From Clavulina sp. PMI_390 (taxonomy: Eukaryota > Basidiomycota > Agaricomycetes > Cantharellales > Hydnaceae): a DNA stretch of 64,000 nucleotides. Below the pieces are notes generated by a model. The model saw only the letters and a program-made list of their open reading frames with translations, was not told where the DNA came from and did no database searches. Where the stretch lies: positions 330,778-394,777 of the forward strand of contig WIDE01000029.1 in assembly GCA_015039315.1 (NCBI GenBank). Reading direction: 5' to 3'. This document shows positions 35,015 to 46,982 of this stretch, in pieces. The position numbers were made by a program, and so were the translations under genes. Every line of letters begins with the position of its first letter. Positions within the stretch are counted from its first letter, which is position 1.

Positions 35015-38000
35015 ATGCCTTCGAGTCCGCTCAGCATGTACTACCCCGCAGGGAGCTCAAGTGCCGTGGCGAGCACGAAGATAACCAGCACACAGCGGGG
35101 CTTTCATCCGCCGCACCCCCAGTTCAAGTACCCTTCTCCTTCCTTCCTCTCTTCTTCGCCAGTAGCAGGCATGAAGCGTGCAGCAGACGCTGTCTCATCC
35201 TACGACCATTTCCACTCGTCCGCGGCGAACCCAGGCCACGATCTCAATGGTTCGCAACGCAAGAAACCCCGCAAGGACACCCTAGAGAGCCCAATAGCCC
35301 TCACCACCCCTCATGCATTCCCTCCACCGCCTGTCTCGGTCATGGCTGATGATATGGATGATGAGGATGACGACGACGATGATGGCCCCTCCGATCCTGC
35401 TGGTGGTCCAGGATCAGGGGACATGCAAGGCGCCAACGGTGGCCCCTCAAAACCAAAGGCAACCCGAGGATCAAGGTACGCTCTGACCAATGAAGGGGCC
35501 TTTTTATCCCTTGACCCCACACTCCCCCTCTAACGTTTTATCTCTCCCTTGAATAAAAATTACTCGATATCTCTACGACCTGTTGCTATTTGAATAACTA
35601 TCTACGGGCTGGTGGGTGTGGGACGATCTTTCGCTTTCGTTCATTGCTTTCGACGTGTCGCCCCTTATGTCATATGACGACCCCGCATGGTCCATCGCCA
35701 TCCACCCCTGCGTCGCTACAACTGCAACCTTGCTGCTTGCTTCAACACCGATCTCCGGCTCCAATCATCTGGACCTTACCTGGTGGCTTGTTTTTGCTCT
35801 CGACGCCGCATCTCCTCTTTGCCCACGCGTCCGCCCTCTCGGACTCTCTCTATAACTCAACTCAACGCACTATTGTACCCACAACAACCGATCACCACTC
35901 ATCTCCCTGGGTGCTTCTTATCATATCTTAGAGCATGCACTGTATGCCGTCGTCTCAAAATGAAGTGTGTTGGAGCCGAGAACGGCCCTCCGTGCAAACG
36001 CTGCATCGCCGGCAAGCACGAATGTATCTTCGAGGAGTCGAACCGTGGCAAACGCACAAACAAGAAGAACGAGATGCTCACCAAGGGCATGGAGAAGATC
36101 CAAGCACAGCTCGCCTCGGTCATGCGAGTGTTGGGCGACCCCAAGGTGGCCAAAGCTGTAGCTGCACAAGGAGGCATTCCTGGCTTTATCGCGCCTAGTG
36201 GGGAGAATATTGATCCCAACCACGGCCAGGGCGCAGGCAGTCCAGACGAAAGTGGGCGGAGCCCATCTAATGACGAGCCAATGCAACTGTTGCAGCACCA
36301 GTCTGGCCCAACAGTCCAGTTCTACGCTCCCCCACCCAATAGTATGGGTCACCATCCGTCCTTCCCCTCTCCAATCTCCTCTCGCCCTCCCTCATTCAAC
36401 GCAGGCCATCCGGGCAATAACAGTGATGATATGTTCTACTCGGCAAGCCAGATGCAGCTCACGCGCCAAACTGAGAACCTCACTTACCACTCCCCTGATC
36501 CTTCACCGCGTCCTGGGAACGCAATAACTGGCGAGATATCCTCAGCTTCGCCCCACCGGGCGTCATCATACGGAAGTTCGTCGCATGCAGCAGCAGCGGC
36601 TGCGGCGATCCACGAAACAATCTCCTCTGTCAATGCCGCACACTCCCAGCGGCGCTCGCTCTCCCACTCGCATTCGCACCACCAGGGGCAAGGCCACTCA
36701 GGACCATCTGCTCGGGGCGCCGGCGGTTCAGGATCGGGTAGAGCAGACTCGATGACGCCGAGCATACCCCAGCTACCCCCATCACCACACCTTCCTACTC
36801 TGCCCGATAACTCGCTCAACCCGCTAGGTCTGCTTGCGGAAGCATCACTAGCGAACCGGCGTGCGCATACGAAGCGTAGCGCGCAGGAAATGGCGGATCG
36901 GCTGGTGGAGCAGGCCCTGCATGGTGATATTGACGAAAACGGGGAACCACAGCATGCGAGTGGGAGTGTCGTCGGAACACCAAGCGTCCATTCTGGTCCG
37001 GGTGGGTCTTCTCTTCCGGGTGGGGACCAAGGCGATGAGGATACAAAGGACGGCATCTCTGTAAGGACTCCAGGCTCGGGCTCCGCAGCGAAATCGGTGG
37101 CGACGGCGGAGAGAAAAGTTGGTGTGGCCAACGAGACGTATTTCCGTCCTGGCCCGATGAATATTCTCCCTCTACGGAGACTGTTTATTGAGAGGCAGGT
37201 CCAGCCGGAGATGTTAAGCTTCGTGAGTACGCAGGAGGTCTTGGCTCTGTTTGATATGTGAGTGTGTTCTCCGCCGTTTTATGGGCAATTATTCAGCGGG
37301 ACGACTTGGCGTTGCTGATTTCCCGCGAACTCTTATTTTGCCTTTGGCTCTCTCTCTTTTTCAACAGCTATTTCAAGTCCATGAACATGCACTGCTCGTT
37401 GCTGGTTCGGGATTTCCATACTCCCTCGTTGGTGTGTTCGCGGAGTCCGTTCCTCCTGACAGTTAGTACGTATCGCACGCCGCCTTCTGCCATCCCCGCC
37501 CGGCCGTTCCGTTTTGCGCCTTGAGTCTGAAACCTTCGTATTGACTCATTTTTTTCTCCCCCTTCCCTTTTCACACGACTGCGTCACCATCACCCTCTTC
37601 CCGTCTCCTTTTTCCCACCTTTCAAATTATAGTTTGTGCCATCGCCTCCAAGTTCTACCCGGACCGGCCAGACTTGCACCCACGGCTTAACCGGATCGTC
37701 AAGAAACTTTCTTTCAACGTCCCCGAGCGTGGGTTCAAGTCCCTTGAGATTGTGCAGGCGTATCTGCTGCTTTCACTATGGGGATGTGGGCCTGTCGAGC
37801 GCTTTGAGCAAGACAAGACCTGGTTACTATTGGGTCTTGCGATCCGTATGGGGACGGATTTGAACCTCCATCGGAAGGGGACGGGCTTGAGCGTCGAGGG
37901 AAGCAGCCGGGCAGAATGGAGGGCCAGGGAGAGAGAGCTAAGGAACCGGGAGAGGACCTGGGTGTAAGTTATCCAGGCCCAACCGCCCCTTCTTTTCGCC

Positions 38001-39884
38001 GTTTACTGACGTATGGATGGTATTTCTCTTTATGCATATGCAGCTTGTGCTATGTCCTTGATCGCAGTCTCAGCGCCCAAATGGGAAAACCGCACTCGAT
38101 TACAGAAGAGTAAGCGTGCTATTCATCTCAGTATTGTCCACATTATTCACCATCGTTATTTGCTTTATTTCACTAGTTACATTATCCGGAATACGAGCAC
38201 TTGGTTCAGGCTTCCCGAAGCACGAAACCCTGATGTTGGCTTGGCAGCCTATGCTGTATGTCTGCCCCGTCTCAGGACAAACCTGATATTGATCGATTCC
38301 TTTACCGTATTTCTGCTACATTTATACAGGAACTGCAACGGATTATCTCAAGAAGCCTCGACTTCCTGTATTCCAACACTTCCTCTTCGTCCGGCCTCCA
38401 CACCGACCTTGACTATCTCCTCGTCATCAAGACGATAGAGCAGCAGCTATATGGTTGGCAAGAGACTTGGGATTTGGCGAATCTCTCACGCATCGGTACG
38501 TTCGACTTGTCCCGTTCCTCAGGACGAGACCTCGATCATAGTGACTGATTGGCAACTCTTCCCACTGTATATAGAGGACCCAGCAGCTCCATCGACGGCG
38601 GAGCAAGTCACTTATGTGACGTTGATGAAGCGATTCTACTTCAATTACTCGATGCTCGTCGTCAACTCCTTCGGCCTACAGAACGCTCTTGAACGATCTC
38701 GCCTTGATGTGGGCCACTTCTTTGGGAGGTGTTACTCATCGGCGATGGCATGTGCGCTCATCGTCAGAGACGAGCTTGGACCGACGGGCTTCCTTCGGTA
38801 TTCACCAGACTCGCACTTTGTGTTGAGTTCATATGCGGTCCTCACACTGTTGAAGGTACGTGCTCGCTCTTCACGTTTATTTTCACGCCCTTGAACTCTC
38901 ATGACTGACGTGACGAATCTTTTTCTACCCTCTTACCGCACATCAGCTTATCCGCCCAGAATTCCAAACATATATGGAGAGCGAGCAGCGCACCCTGGCA
39001 CTCGTGAATGACGTAGCTGATACGCTTGAGAAGGTCGCTGTGAACTCTTCACATACCCCCGCGCTCTACAGCACATTCCTGCGTGCCGTCGTCACAGCTC
39101 GCACTCATGGCCCAAGCCAGCCCTCGTCCCCAGGGAGGTCAGGTGACAATGAAATGGAGGGCTTGACTGGTCAACAAGCTGGCGGTTCTCGCCCGAACCA
39201 ACAAAGCCACAACTCGCCGATTGATCAACAGCTCGCATCAAATCCTGCGGCAGGTGTGTTCGGGGATGAGCAGCAGTTTGGAGATGGTGCTTTGGGGCTG
39301 AAGATGTTCCCTCCAAATGGGAGCGTTGTGTTGGGTCCCATGAATGGGACTACGCCCGGTGTACCAGGCGTGGTTGTCAACGGTCCGAACGGGAACATGC
39401 CGCCACCTCCAGGCTTGGGTCCTGGGACTGTTACACCTGGCGGGGACCTGATATGGAACCCTCCTGGCGCTGGGCAAGCGCCCGCGGTGAACGGCGTTGC
39501 GCCAGGACCAGGAGCGAGAGGACAAGGGGAGCTGGACCTTCAGGCTGCCATGTCATTCCAACTGCCTCACCCCCCTCAAGGTGGTGATGATTTCTCCTCC
39601 CTATCCATGGATAACATCCTCAGCGGAGGATTCTGGGATAACGTGCTCATCCCTGGTGAGTCCCTTCGTCTGCCTAACTTCCCACCAGCTTATTGACTCT
39701 TTCTTGATCTCTTCCCCATGCAGGCTACTCGAATTCTGGTCTTGAAGGCCTAAGCGGCGGCTTCGTCTATGGCTCGAGTGGAAGTGGATTCATCACCCCT
39801 CGTCGGAGCTCACCGGAGCCTGAGCAACCTAATAATGGCGGATTCGCAATGCCAGGGATACCCAATGGGCTTGTAAAACCATGA
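35015..39884 (+). CDS. Zn2Cys6 fungal-specific transcription factor
   Basis: This is a nuclear DNA-binding regulator. The start ATG (35015) gives MPSSPLSMYYPAGSSSAV, a Pro/Ser-rich stretch with a basic segment (RKKPRKD) and an acidic run (MADDMDDEDDDDDDG). A 456-nt intron (35476-35931) falls immediately before the zinc cluster ACTVCRRLKMKCVGAENGPP, CKRCIAGKHECIFEES, which has all six cysteines in C-x2-C-x6-C...C-x2-C-x6-C spacing. A basic linker (NRGKRTNKKNEML) and a coiled segment follow, then about 300 low-complexity residues (SHSHSHHQGQGHS, AAAAAAA). The middle homology region starts at FRPGPMNILPLRRLFIERQV. It continues through introns 37258-37367, 37466-37632 and 37964-38043 to KFYPDRPDLHPRLNRIVKKL, AYLLLSLWGCGPVERFEQDK, IRMGTDLNLHRKG and LCYVLDRSLSAQMGKPHSIT. 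The Gly/Pro-rich tail ends with GIPNGLVKP. It resembles the PriB-like group of mushrooms; targets are unknown. Confidence 0.9.
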
Positions 39885-40326
39885 TACCGTGCTTGCGATC
39901 TCAATTGCCCCTATGCATTGCGTGTCAGCGGACCGGTTTTCTGGATTGTTAATTTTGGACTTGGACTGGGACCAGTAATATTCGATCTGATGTGCCATTT
40001 TCTCCTTTCCTTATTTTCTTTTCTTTCTCTACCTACGTTATTGCTCTCAATGTTGGTCTGACACTCGTGCCATAATCTCTCCCTTGTGTGTAATTATCTG
40101 CTGTGCTTGCGCCGTATTCCCCTACAGCCCTGTGGTCTCATGTACCAAGAATAGTAACCGTTTACTCCTTGAATCAGCAATATTCATCCTAGTGATTCAA
40201 CTGCGTGATAATTGTTTTTTGTGTTATTTGGGCTTCCTCCTGCACTACTGAATGTGTACTTTATTCGTCGTGTAAGACCGTAGCCAACTCCCTTACCCCA
40301 ATCAGATAGATAGGCTCCTCTCTCAA
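39885..40326. other. Convergent 3' flanks
   Basis: T-rich DNA between the transcription factor stop and the first F-box array stop on the opposite strand. AATA-type signals are plausible for both genes; no other feature was seen. Confidence 0.5.
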
Positions 40327-42238
40327 TCAAGAGAACCGATGCACAACAAGATGTTCAGCAATATCGGCTTCGCCTAGTGGATCTCCTGTTTGAGGAATGA
40401 CCCAGTCCCAGAGGTGCACATAGCCATTAAGACTATCATCGTCATCAATATAGAATATCTGGCCTGCCTCAGGGCTGAGACAGAGTGGTGGCGACCCATG
40501 TGGGGTGTGACCAAGAAGGCCAGGTTTGAATGGAGGCTCTGAGTTTAGCTGGATAGGCGCGCTCGTCGGAGAATGTGGTGCGAGAAGGACGTCAGAAGCG
40601 GGGGTGGGTAACGTGGGTAGGAGGGCATCATTGTGTGGTAGGCTACCTGTGACAGACTCAGAAGCAGGGAGGTACAAGGGTGGGACATGGTTGGAACCGT
40701 GATCTACGCGTGGAATAGGGAGGATCCACCAATCTTTCTGTTGGTCAAACCAGACCATATACGCCGAGGAGAAGGAGGGGGTTATTCGGACGTGGACGGA
40801 TTGAGGAGTGTCCGTCAAGTACGGCCCTGGGGTGAGGATTGGCGCGCCGATTGGGTGTGTTGGGGAGTTGGAAAAATTTTGATGATCTGCCTCGGTGTTC
40901 CCTCGTGACATAGAGTCGGTTTCCGGTAATCTGAGATAGAATATGCGTGTGTTCGTTGTGTAGGAGACGACAACGAAGCCAATGCTGTCATTCATCATAG
41001 CAGGGCGCCAGTAGAGCGGGAAATCAACGTCTGTCGCCTCTGGGGCGAACACATCAAGATCGATCAGGGTATCCTGAGCGTCTGCTAAAGCAGCTTCTTT
41101 TGATGGATGCATATCAGGTAGCGCGTAGACCTGGTAAGCTATCCCTTCCAGAGTATTGGTGAAGATAACGATATGAAGCCCAACCAGCATGATATTGGCC
41201 ATCCTGCTTCCGGGCTTCTCAAACCAAAAGAATTAAGCGCTTTCGAACTGTCGAAGCCACGAACAGGGTGATGAGACCGACCTGGTTGATGTGCAAGTTT
41301 GTAATCGCCCCCCATACCCCCTCTTTCCAGTTCAATACATAAATAAGCATATCGCTATCTGCATATATCAGATAATCGCCTTCAAGGAACCACATGGTTA
41401 TCCAGGGGTGCAAAAAGGAGGTTTGGAGCTCAAAGGACAATCCAAGGCTGGATTTCTCGGGAAGGTGCAGCATCAACATACGGAAATCGGAGTCGTTGGA
41501 ATTCGGAGATTCAATGTCGATTACGATTACGATCTTAGATGGAGATTCGACGCTTTCTTGAGCCCAGAGGCCTTGGATGCCTTCGCCAGCATAGTACTCC
41601 GCCTTTGGTTTCATTGCAATATATCCTTTATCGTCTTGACCTTCCACTATAACAAAAAGGGGGGAAAAAAGAGGAGGAGATTAATTTTTTATACAGCAAT
41701 TTCCGTCAATGAACTGTTGTGATAGCTTACATTGGCTCACTAGATCCCAGCACCGAATCCACCCACTCTCCGATGTCGTGATGAGATATCGACCACCAGG
41801 GACAACTTCAAGAAAGGTGATGGTGTGGGTTACGTTTGAGTCTCCAATTATGTCTCCTTCCTTTGCAAAGGCTAGTGTGCGGTGGCGATGGACATGGGGA
41901 GTCGCACTCTCAAGCACTCGCTTGATGCGATAGGGCCGACAAGCTGCGTACTCCAGCTCAGTTGCCGTCATGCTGGGCAGATCATAGGTTGCAGATGGGA
42001 TCCCATTTTTGACGCAGTAAATCGATAGAATTCGGCGCCAGACTGCGGTATGGAGAGATAGAGCTAAGGCATCACGGCAAGTCTGGTGGCATGCCCGATG
42101 AGAGTCCACTTGGCACTAATCATATAGGTGATCTCCCACCATCCGCAACACAACAATATCTCTCGGGGAGAGCAATGTTAGATACTGGAACGATACATCA
42201 TACGGTAGCGCGAAGAGATGCATGGACTCGGAAGCCAT
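40327..42238 (-). CDS. F-box/propeller-like protein, subfamily I, member 1
   Basis: The ATG (42238) encodes the F-box MHLFALPYDVSFQYLTLLSP, RDIVVLRM, then an intron after the Met. Exon 2 resumes TCRDALALSLHTAVWRRILS, and includes MTATELEYAACRPYRIKRVL and the blade-like VVPGGRYLITTSESGWIRCW. Next come EGQDDKGYIAMKPKAEYYAG, HPWITMWFLEGDYLIYADSD, WKEGVWGAI, and after another intron KPGSRMANIMLVGLH. The last exon has GIAYQVYALPDMHPSKEAAL, LCLSPEAGQIFYIDDDDS and GYVHLWDWVIPQTGDPLG, ending HLVVHRFS. All joins follow the pattern seen in members 2 and 3, and no lesion was found. The repeated GG-x-x-L...W-D/W-K units suggest a WD40-like fold behind an F-box, i.e. an SCF substrate receptor. Fold and partner are inference. 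Confidence 0.8.
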
Positions 42239-43039
42239 AGGATTGGTTGTGATCTATTTACGAGGCATCGATGTCAACATAAACTAGTTCAAGAGAAAGA
42301 ACAACACCCACCTACTTTTTGATACAGCGGAACTTATCGCATGCGCAATTATCAGTTGAGCGTAATTCACGACCTAACCTGCCCCGCAATCCCCTAGAGG
42401 GATCAGTACCAACAACAACAAGAACGCCCACGTTCCCGACCGGCTGATCAAGAAAGGAGCATGCGCAACTGAAAGCTAAAGTATGCTCCGCCGAGAGGTC
42501 GATTGGATGGCCTTCTTGACAAAATATTCGAGTTTCAAACTTCAAACTTGTTTGAAATTCCTATTTTCGTGTGGAATACTATCTATCTCGTAGTATCGGC
42601 AGAGAGCGGCAAAGTGGTGGAAATCGGCACCAAGCATGGATACGAGTCAAAAAATAGCTTTGAACCTTGTGCTACCAGGAGAGGCCGTGGAAGAAGAGTT
42701 TGTCGAAAGCGTAGATCTAATTCATGAAGACCTGACAAGGTGGGAGGTAGTGGTCGTTCATACACAGTATAGGAGCCTCCATCACTATTTTTCGCGATTT
42801 GCCCGAGCGAGGTCTGCCAAAAATGAGGAGTATGTGTGCTAGCCTGTGGTAGAAGGTTAGGTTCGTGCTGGTGGCTCTCGCTGGTGAATCTAATAACTCT
42901 TACTGGATACGAGTTGACGAAGTCTGTATCATACAACCACCAGCTATTGTGCACCATGAACTCTGGGCTCTTTTTCTCGTTTGAAATGGCAGTTCAAAGT
43001 CCTAACTTTAATTGTGGAAAGTGAATCTAACCTAGGTTA
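42239..43039. other. Intergenic, array spacer
   Basis: Upstream region of member 1 and 3' flank of member 2, both on the minus strand. An open frame at 42583-42957 (-) lacks family motifs. No repeat was recognised. Confidence 0.45.
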
Positions 43040-44869
43040 TTAACGTAACGGCACAGCAAGATGAGTAGGGATGGTGGGTTCGCTCTGTGGATCTCCAGTT
43101 TTGGGTATGACCCAGTCCCAGAGGTGAACATATCCATATTTACGATCCTCATCGTCAACGTAGAATGCTTGTCCCGCATTAGGACTAAGATACAGTGACC
43201 ATGCGGAGGGCGTATGACCAAGGAGGCCCGGGTTGATTCGAGACTCAAACCCCCGATGGGTATGAGTATCGGGGAGAGGATGCGGTAAAGAGTAGAGTTC
43301 TGGGGAGGGTACGGTGGAGGAGGAGAGGTGCATAGAATCGGACTGGGCGCTGTCGGGGTGAGAGCCAGGGCGCCGGTCCGAGTGGCAGTCATCATCAACG
43401 GGTCGGATGGGGAGAATCCGCCAGTTTTTCTGTGGGTCAAGCCAGAGTAAATGCGCGAAGGGTAAAGAGAGTGCGATTCGGATGAAGATCAGGTGAGGGT
43501 TTTTGGTTAGGTATTGCCCTGGCATGACCACTACTATGTTCTCCGATTCGGACAAAGAAGTTGATGTCTGGTGATTTGGCGCGGCAGTGAACTCGAAGAG
43601 GCGCGCGTGCATTTCGTACATGACTATGAAGCCAACATTGCCACCCATCGTGGCAGGACGCCAGTTGAGAGGAAAATGGATATCCGTCGCTTCTGGAGCA
43701 AAGAGCTGGTAATGTAGTAGCGTGTTCTGAGCGTTCCTTAGAGCTTCCTCTTCTGATGCATGCATCTCAGGAAGATTATAGACCTGGTAGGCTATACCTT
43801 GAACTTCAAAAATCGGCATAACTATGATGATATAAGGCCCAACCATTATCAGGTTGGACTTCGGGCTACCTATCTTTTCATTCCCAAGGGAAAAGGAAAA
43901 CAGGGATCAGCGGAGCCAAATGGAAAGAATGCTAAGACTAACTTGATGGAAGGCCAACTTTGGGTCGATGATCACCCCCCTTGTTCCTTCTTTCCAGTTC
44001 CACACGTGTACGTACGTGTCGCGACCAACAAATATCAGATTGTCGCCCTCAAGGAGCCACATAATTATCCAGCGGTGCGGGAGGGAGGCTTGTAGTTCAA
44101 ATGATATCCCCCGATCGCATGACTCGGGGAGGTTCAAAATCAACACTTGAAACTCTGAGTCACCGGAGTGCGACGTCTCAACATCGACTACGTTCACAAT
44201 TTTTGAGGAAGATCCTACGCTTCGTTGAGGCCAGAGGCCTTGTATGCCCAAGCCAGCATAGTATTCCGCCCGAGGTGTCATCGTGAGTTGTCCCGCATCA
44301 TCTTGACCTTCTACTAGGTGGTTAGAGGCATTAAGAGGAGAATTGTCTACGAAGGTTCGATGTCCGATTGTGGTGGCTTACATTCACACACGAGATCCCA
44401 ACACCGAACCCATCCACTTTCCGATGCCGTGATGAGATAGCGGCCACCAGGGACAACTTCAATAAATGTGATTGCATGACGAACAGTTGAGCCTTCGATG
44501 ACATCCTCCGGAATAGCAAAATCTAGCTTGCGGTGGCGATGAAAGTGAGGAGTTTGGCTCTCAAGCACTCGCTTGATGCGATAGGGCTGACAGGCGGCGT
44601 ACTCAAGCTCGGTCGCGGTCATATTGAAGAAGTCATAGGTAGCAGGGGGGATATCGTTGGAAGTGCAATAGTCTGAGAGGATACGACGCCAGATTGGTAG
44701 GTGGAGAGATAGGGCCAAGGCATCACGACATGTCTTGTGGGCCTAATGAGATTTCACTTAGGGACTACGAAGAAAACTCTCCCACCATTCGTAACAGTAG
44801 AATATCTTTAGCGGAGAGCAAGGTTGCGACTTGAAACATCACATCATATGGAAGAGTGAAGAGGTTCAT
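43040..44869 (-). CDS. F-box/propeller-like protein, subfamily I, member 2
   Basis: Closest relative of member 1. F-box MNLFTLPYDVMFQVATLLSA, KDILLLRM; exon 2 TCRDALALSLHLPIWRRILS, MTATELEYAACQPYRIKRVL and VVPGGRYLITASESGWVRCW. After a splice (exon end GAA T joined to TA GAA) it continues EGQDDAGQLTMTPRAEYYAG, HRWIIMWLLEGDNLIFVGRD, WNWKEGTRGVI, then IGSPKSNLIMVGPYIIIVMP, GIAYQVYNLPEMHASEEEAL and GYVHLWDWVIPKTGDPQSEP, stopping at 43040 after VPLR. Every exon is open. It shares with member 1 the exon phases and the acidic-patch/aromatic signature FYVDDED...VHLWDW. Likely an SCF adaptor; substrate unknown. Confidence 0.8.
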
Positions 44870-45174
44870 GAATTCAGGAGTGAACTATTGTGTCGTGTTT
44901 ACATGGCGAACTCCAACGTCGAATGCAACACTGTGGATGATAAAAACCCAGATCTTGTGATTACGGCTGCGACACGAAGTTTCAATTCGTTGTTACGATT
45001 TTTCAATAGGTCTTTGCTTGCTGACAGTCCAGTTAAATGATAATTTGAGCTGTACAAGAAACGCATGAGCCTTACCAATCTGGATTTACGCCCCCGTGTA
45101 CTGGGATCTATATATAAAAGAGTGGAACACCACACTGAAACTACCTCTCTTTCAGAAGGAAGCCAGATTCCCCG
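44870..45174. other. Short array spacer
   Basis: About 305 bp upstream of member 2. Weak similarity to other member promoters could not be judged by eye. No feature is called. Confidence 0.4.
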
Positions 45175-46982
45175 TCAATCGGCTGTCCGTGCTCCTGGGA
45201 GCTTCCATTCCCAGAGGTGCACATAGCCAAGACCACAATCCTTCCCCTCGGTGTAGAATACCTGCCCAGCATCAGGACTGAGGCAAAGGAGCTCCATGTC
45301 CTCGTTTCCGTGACCAAAATCATGGGGTATCAAAGGAGCTAGAAGACCTGAACCACCGGCGTGCAATGCCGAGGGAGGGTTTGGAGTAACACGGGGAGAA
45401 ATTGTAGAGTTGGGAAGGGTAGAGTGGCTTCTATCGGCGGCATATCGCAGAGGGACGACTCGCAATCGCACATTTTCGCTGATCGAGAGAAAATAGGCTG
45501 CTGACAACGAGGAGAACGCAGGCCGAGCTTCGCATCCGCTTGCATCACTCTTCATTGACGGCCTTCGGACAAGTACGATGTCAGCTGAGCGAGAGGAGGC
45601 CCGCATGGGGGCATCTGGTGGAGTTGATTCGTCGTCCGCTACCTCCGAAGGTCTTACATAGAAAAATCGATCTTTTGACTTGGAGACAACGATGATGGAT
45701 CGGTCTGTTTCAATGGATAGCGACTGCGAGCCAACTTTGTTGCCAAAAGAATGCTCGTGCAGCGTAGCAGGGCACCACCTGCAAGGGATTTCAATGAAAT
45801 ATGCTTTGGGCGAGAATAGGATCGAAAAGTTGGGCATATCGTGCAATTCCTCTAAGGCTCGCTGTTCCGAGGCGTGCATTTTTGGCAGAGGATACCAACC
45901 ATACGACGCCCCATTGTCGTCGCACATGAAAAAAACGATACGTAACCTGATCATAATCAAGTGATATACGTTTCGGTGATGCTTGAATTGGGTAAAATGA
46001 TGAAAGTATACTGTTCAGTGAAGTCATATGTGAAGAAGAGATATTCTGATGGACATATTCTCTATCCGGGTCAATGGCGCCCCATAACTGCTCCCTCCAA
46101 TTCCAAATGCCTATGATACCCGATTTTCCCAGGTAGATCAGAAAATTACCTTCAAGAGCCCAGGCATAGATCCTTCCCTCCGGGATGGCGCCTTGGAATT
46201 CAAAAGCACACCCATTATCCTGGGTTCTTGTGAGATCTAGTGTTAATACGTGAAGAACACCACTTGGAAAGTATTCAGAGCATATTGCAACTACTATTAT
46301 CGAGGGAGATTCCAGGCTTCTCTGTAACCGAAGCTCCCAGATCGGGCCCCCGAAATCGTACTGAGCTAGAGGGTGTAGAGGGATGTGAGCCGCATCGTCA
46401 TGATTGGCCGCTACAAGGTAAAAAGAATGCGTGGATAATTGCTTTTCTCTGGAAGATAATGTAATTTTGAGTTACTTTCGCTCACAAGGTCCCAATATCT
46501 GAGCCATCCAGTCTCTGATGCGGTGATAAGATATCGACCGCCAGGAACGACTCCAATGTCGGTAATGTGATGGTCTGGCTCCACATCCTCCGAGATATCC
46601 CCAGGAAGGGCTAAACCTAGAGTTAAGTGGCGCCGAAGGGGAGGGTCGGAACTCTCCAGCAAGCGTTGAGCACGATAGGGTTTGCAGGCAGCATGCTCCA
46701 ACTCTGCGACAGTCATGGTGGAAAAGTCGTATGTGATGGGCGGGATGTCACTATCGACACAGAAGTTTGAAAGGATTCGACGCCAGATTGGTTTGTCGAG
46801 GGACAAGGACAAGGCTGCGCGACACGTCTATCCACATCAAGCACTTGGTGAGTTGAAAATAGCCACGCGCTCACAAGGCTCTCAGAAAAATCCCCTACCA
46901 TTCGAAGTAAGATGAGGTCTTTGGCAGATAAAAAGTTCGCGATGTGGAACTTGACATCATAGAGAAGAGCGAGGAGGTTCAT
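45175..46982 (-). CDS. F-box/propeller-like protein, subfamily I, member 3 (divergent)
   Basis: F-box MNLLALLYDVKFHIANFLSA, KDLILLRM, intron, then TCRAALSLSLDKPIWRRILS, MTVAELEHAACKPYRAQRLL and VVPGGRYLITASETGWLRYW. The middle exon (about 46070-46410) is open and encodes QYDFGGPIWELRLQ, YAWALEGNFLIYLGKSGIIG and WNWREQLWGAID. The last exon has NGASYGWYPLPKMHASEQRA, ELLCLSPDAGQVFYTEGKDC and GYVHLWEWKLPGARTAD. It then stops about 20 residues earlier than members 1 and 2. In the F-box, P of LPYD is L (LLYD). No frame break was found, so it looks functional but is the most diverged of the three. Confidence 0.75.
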
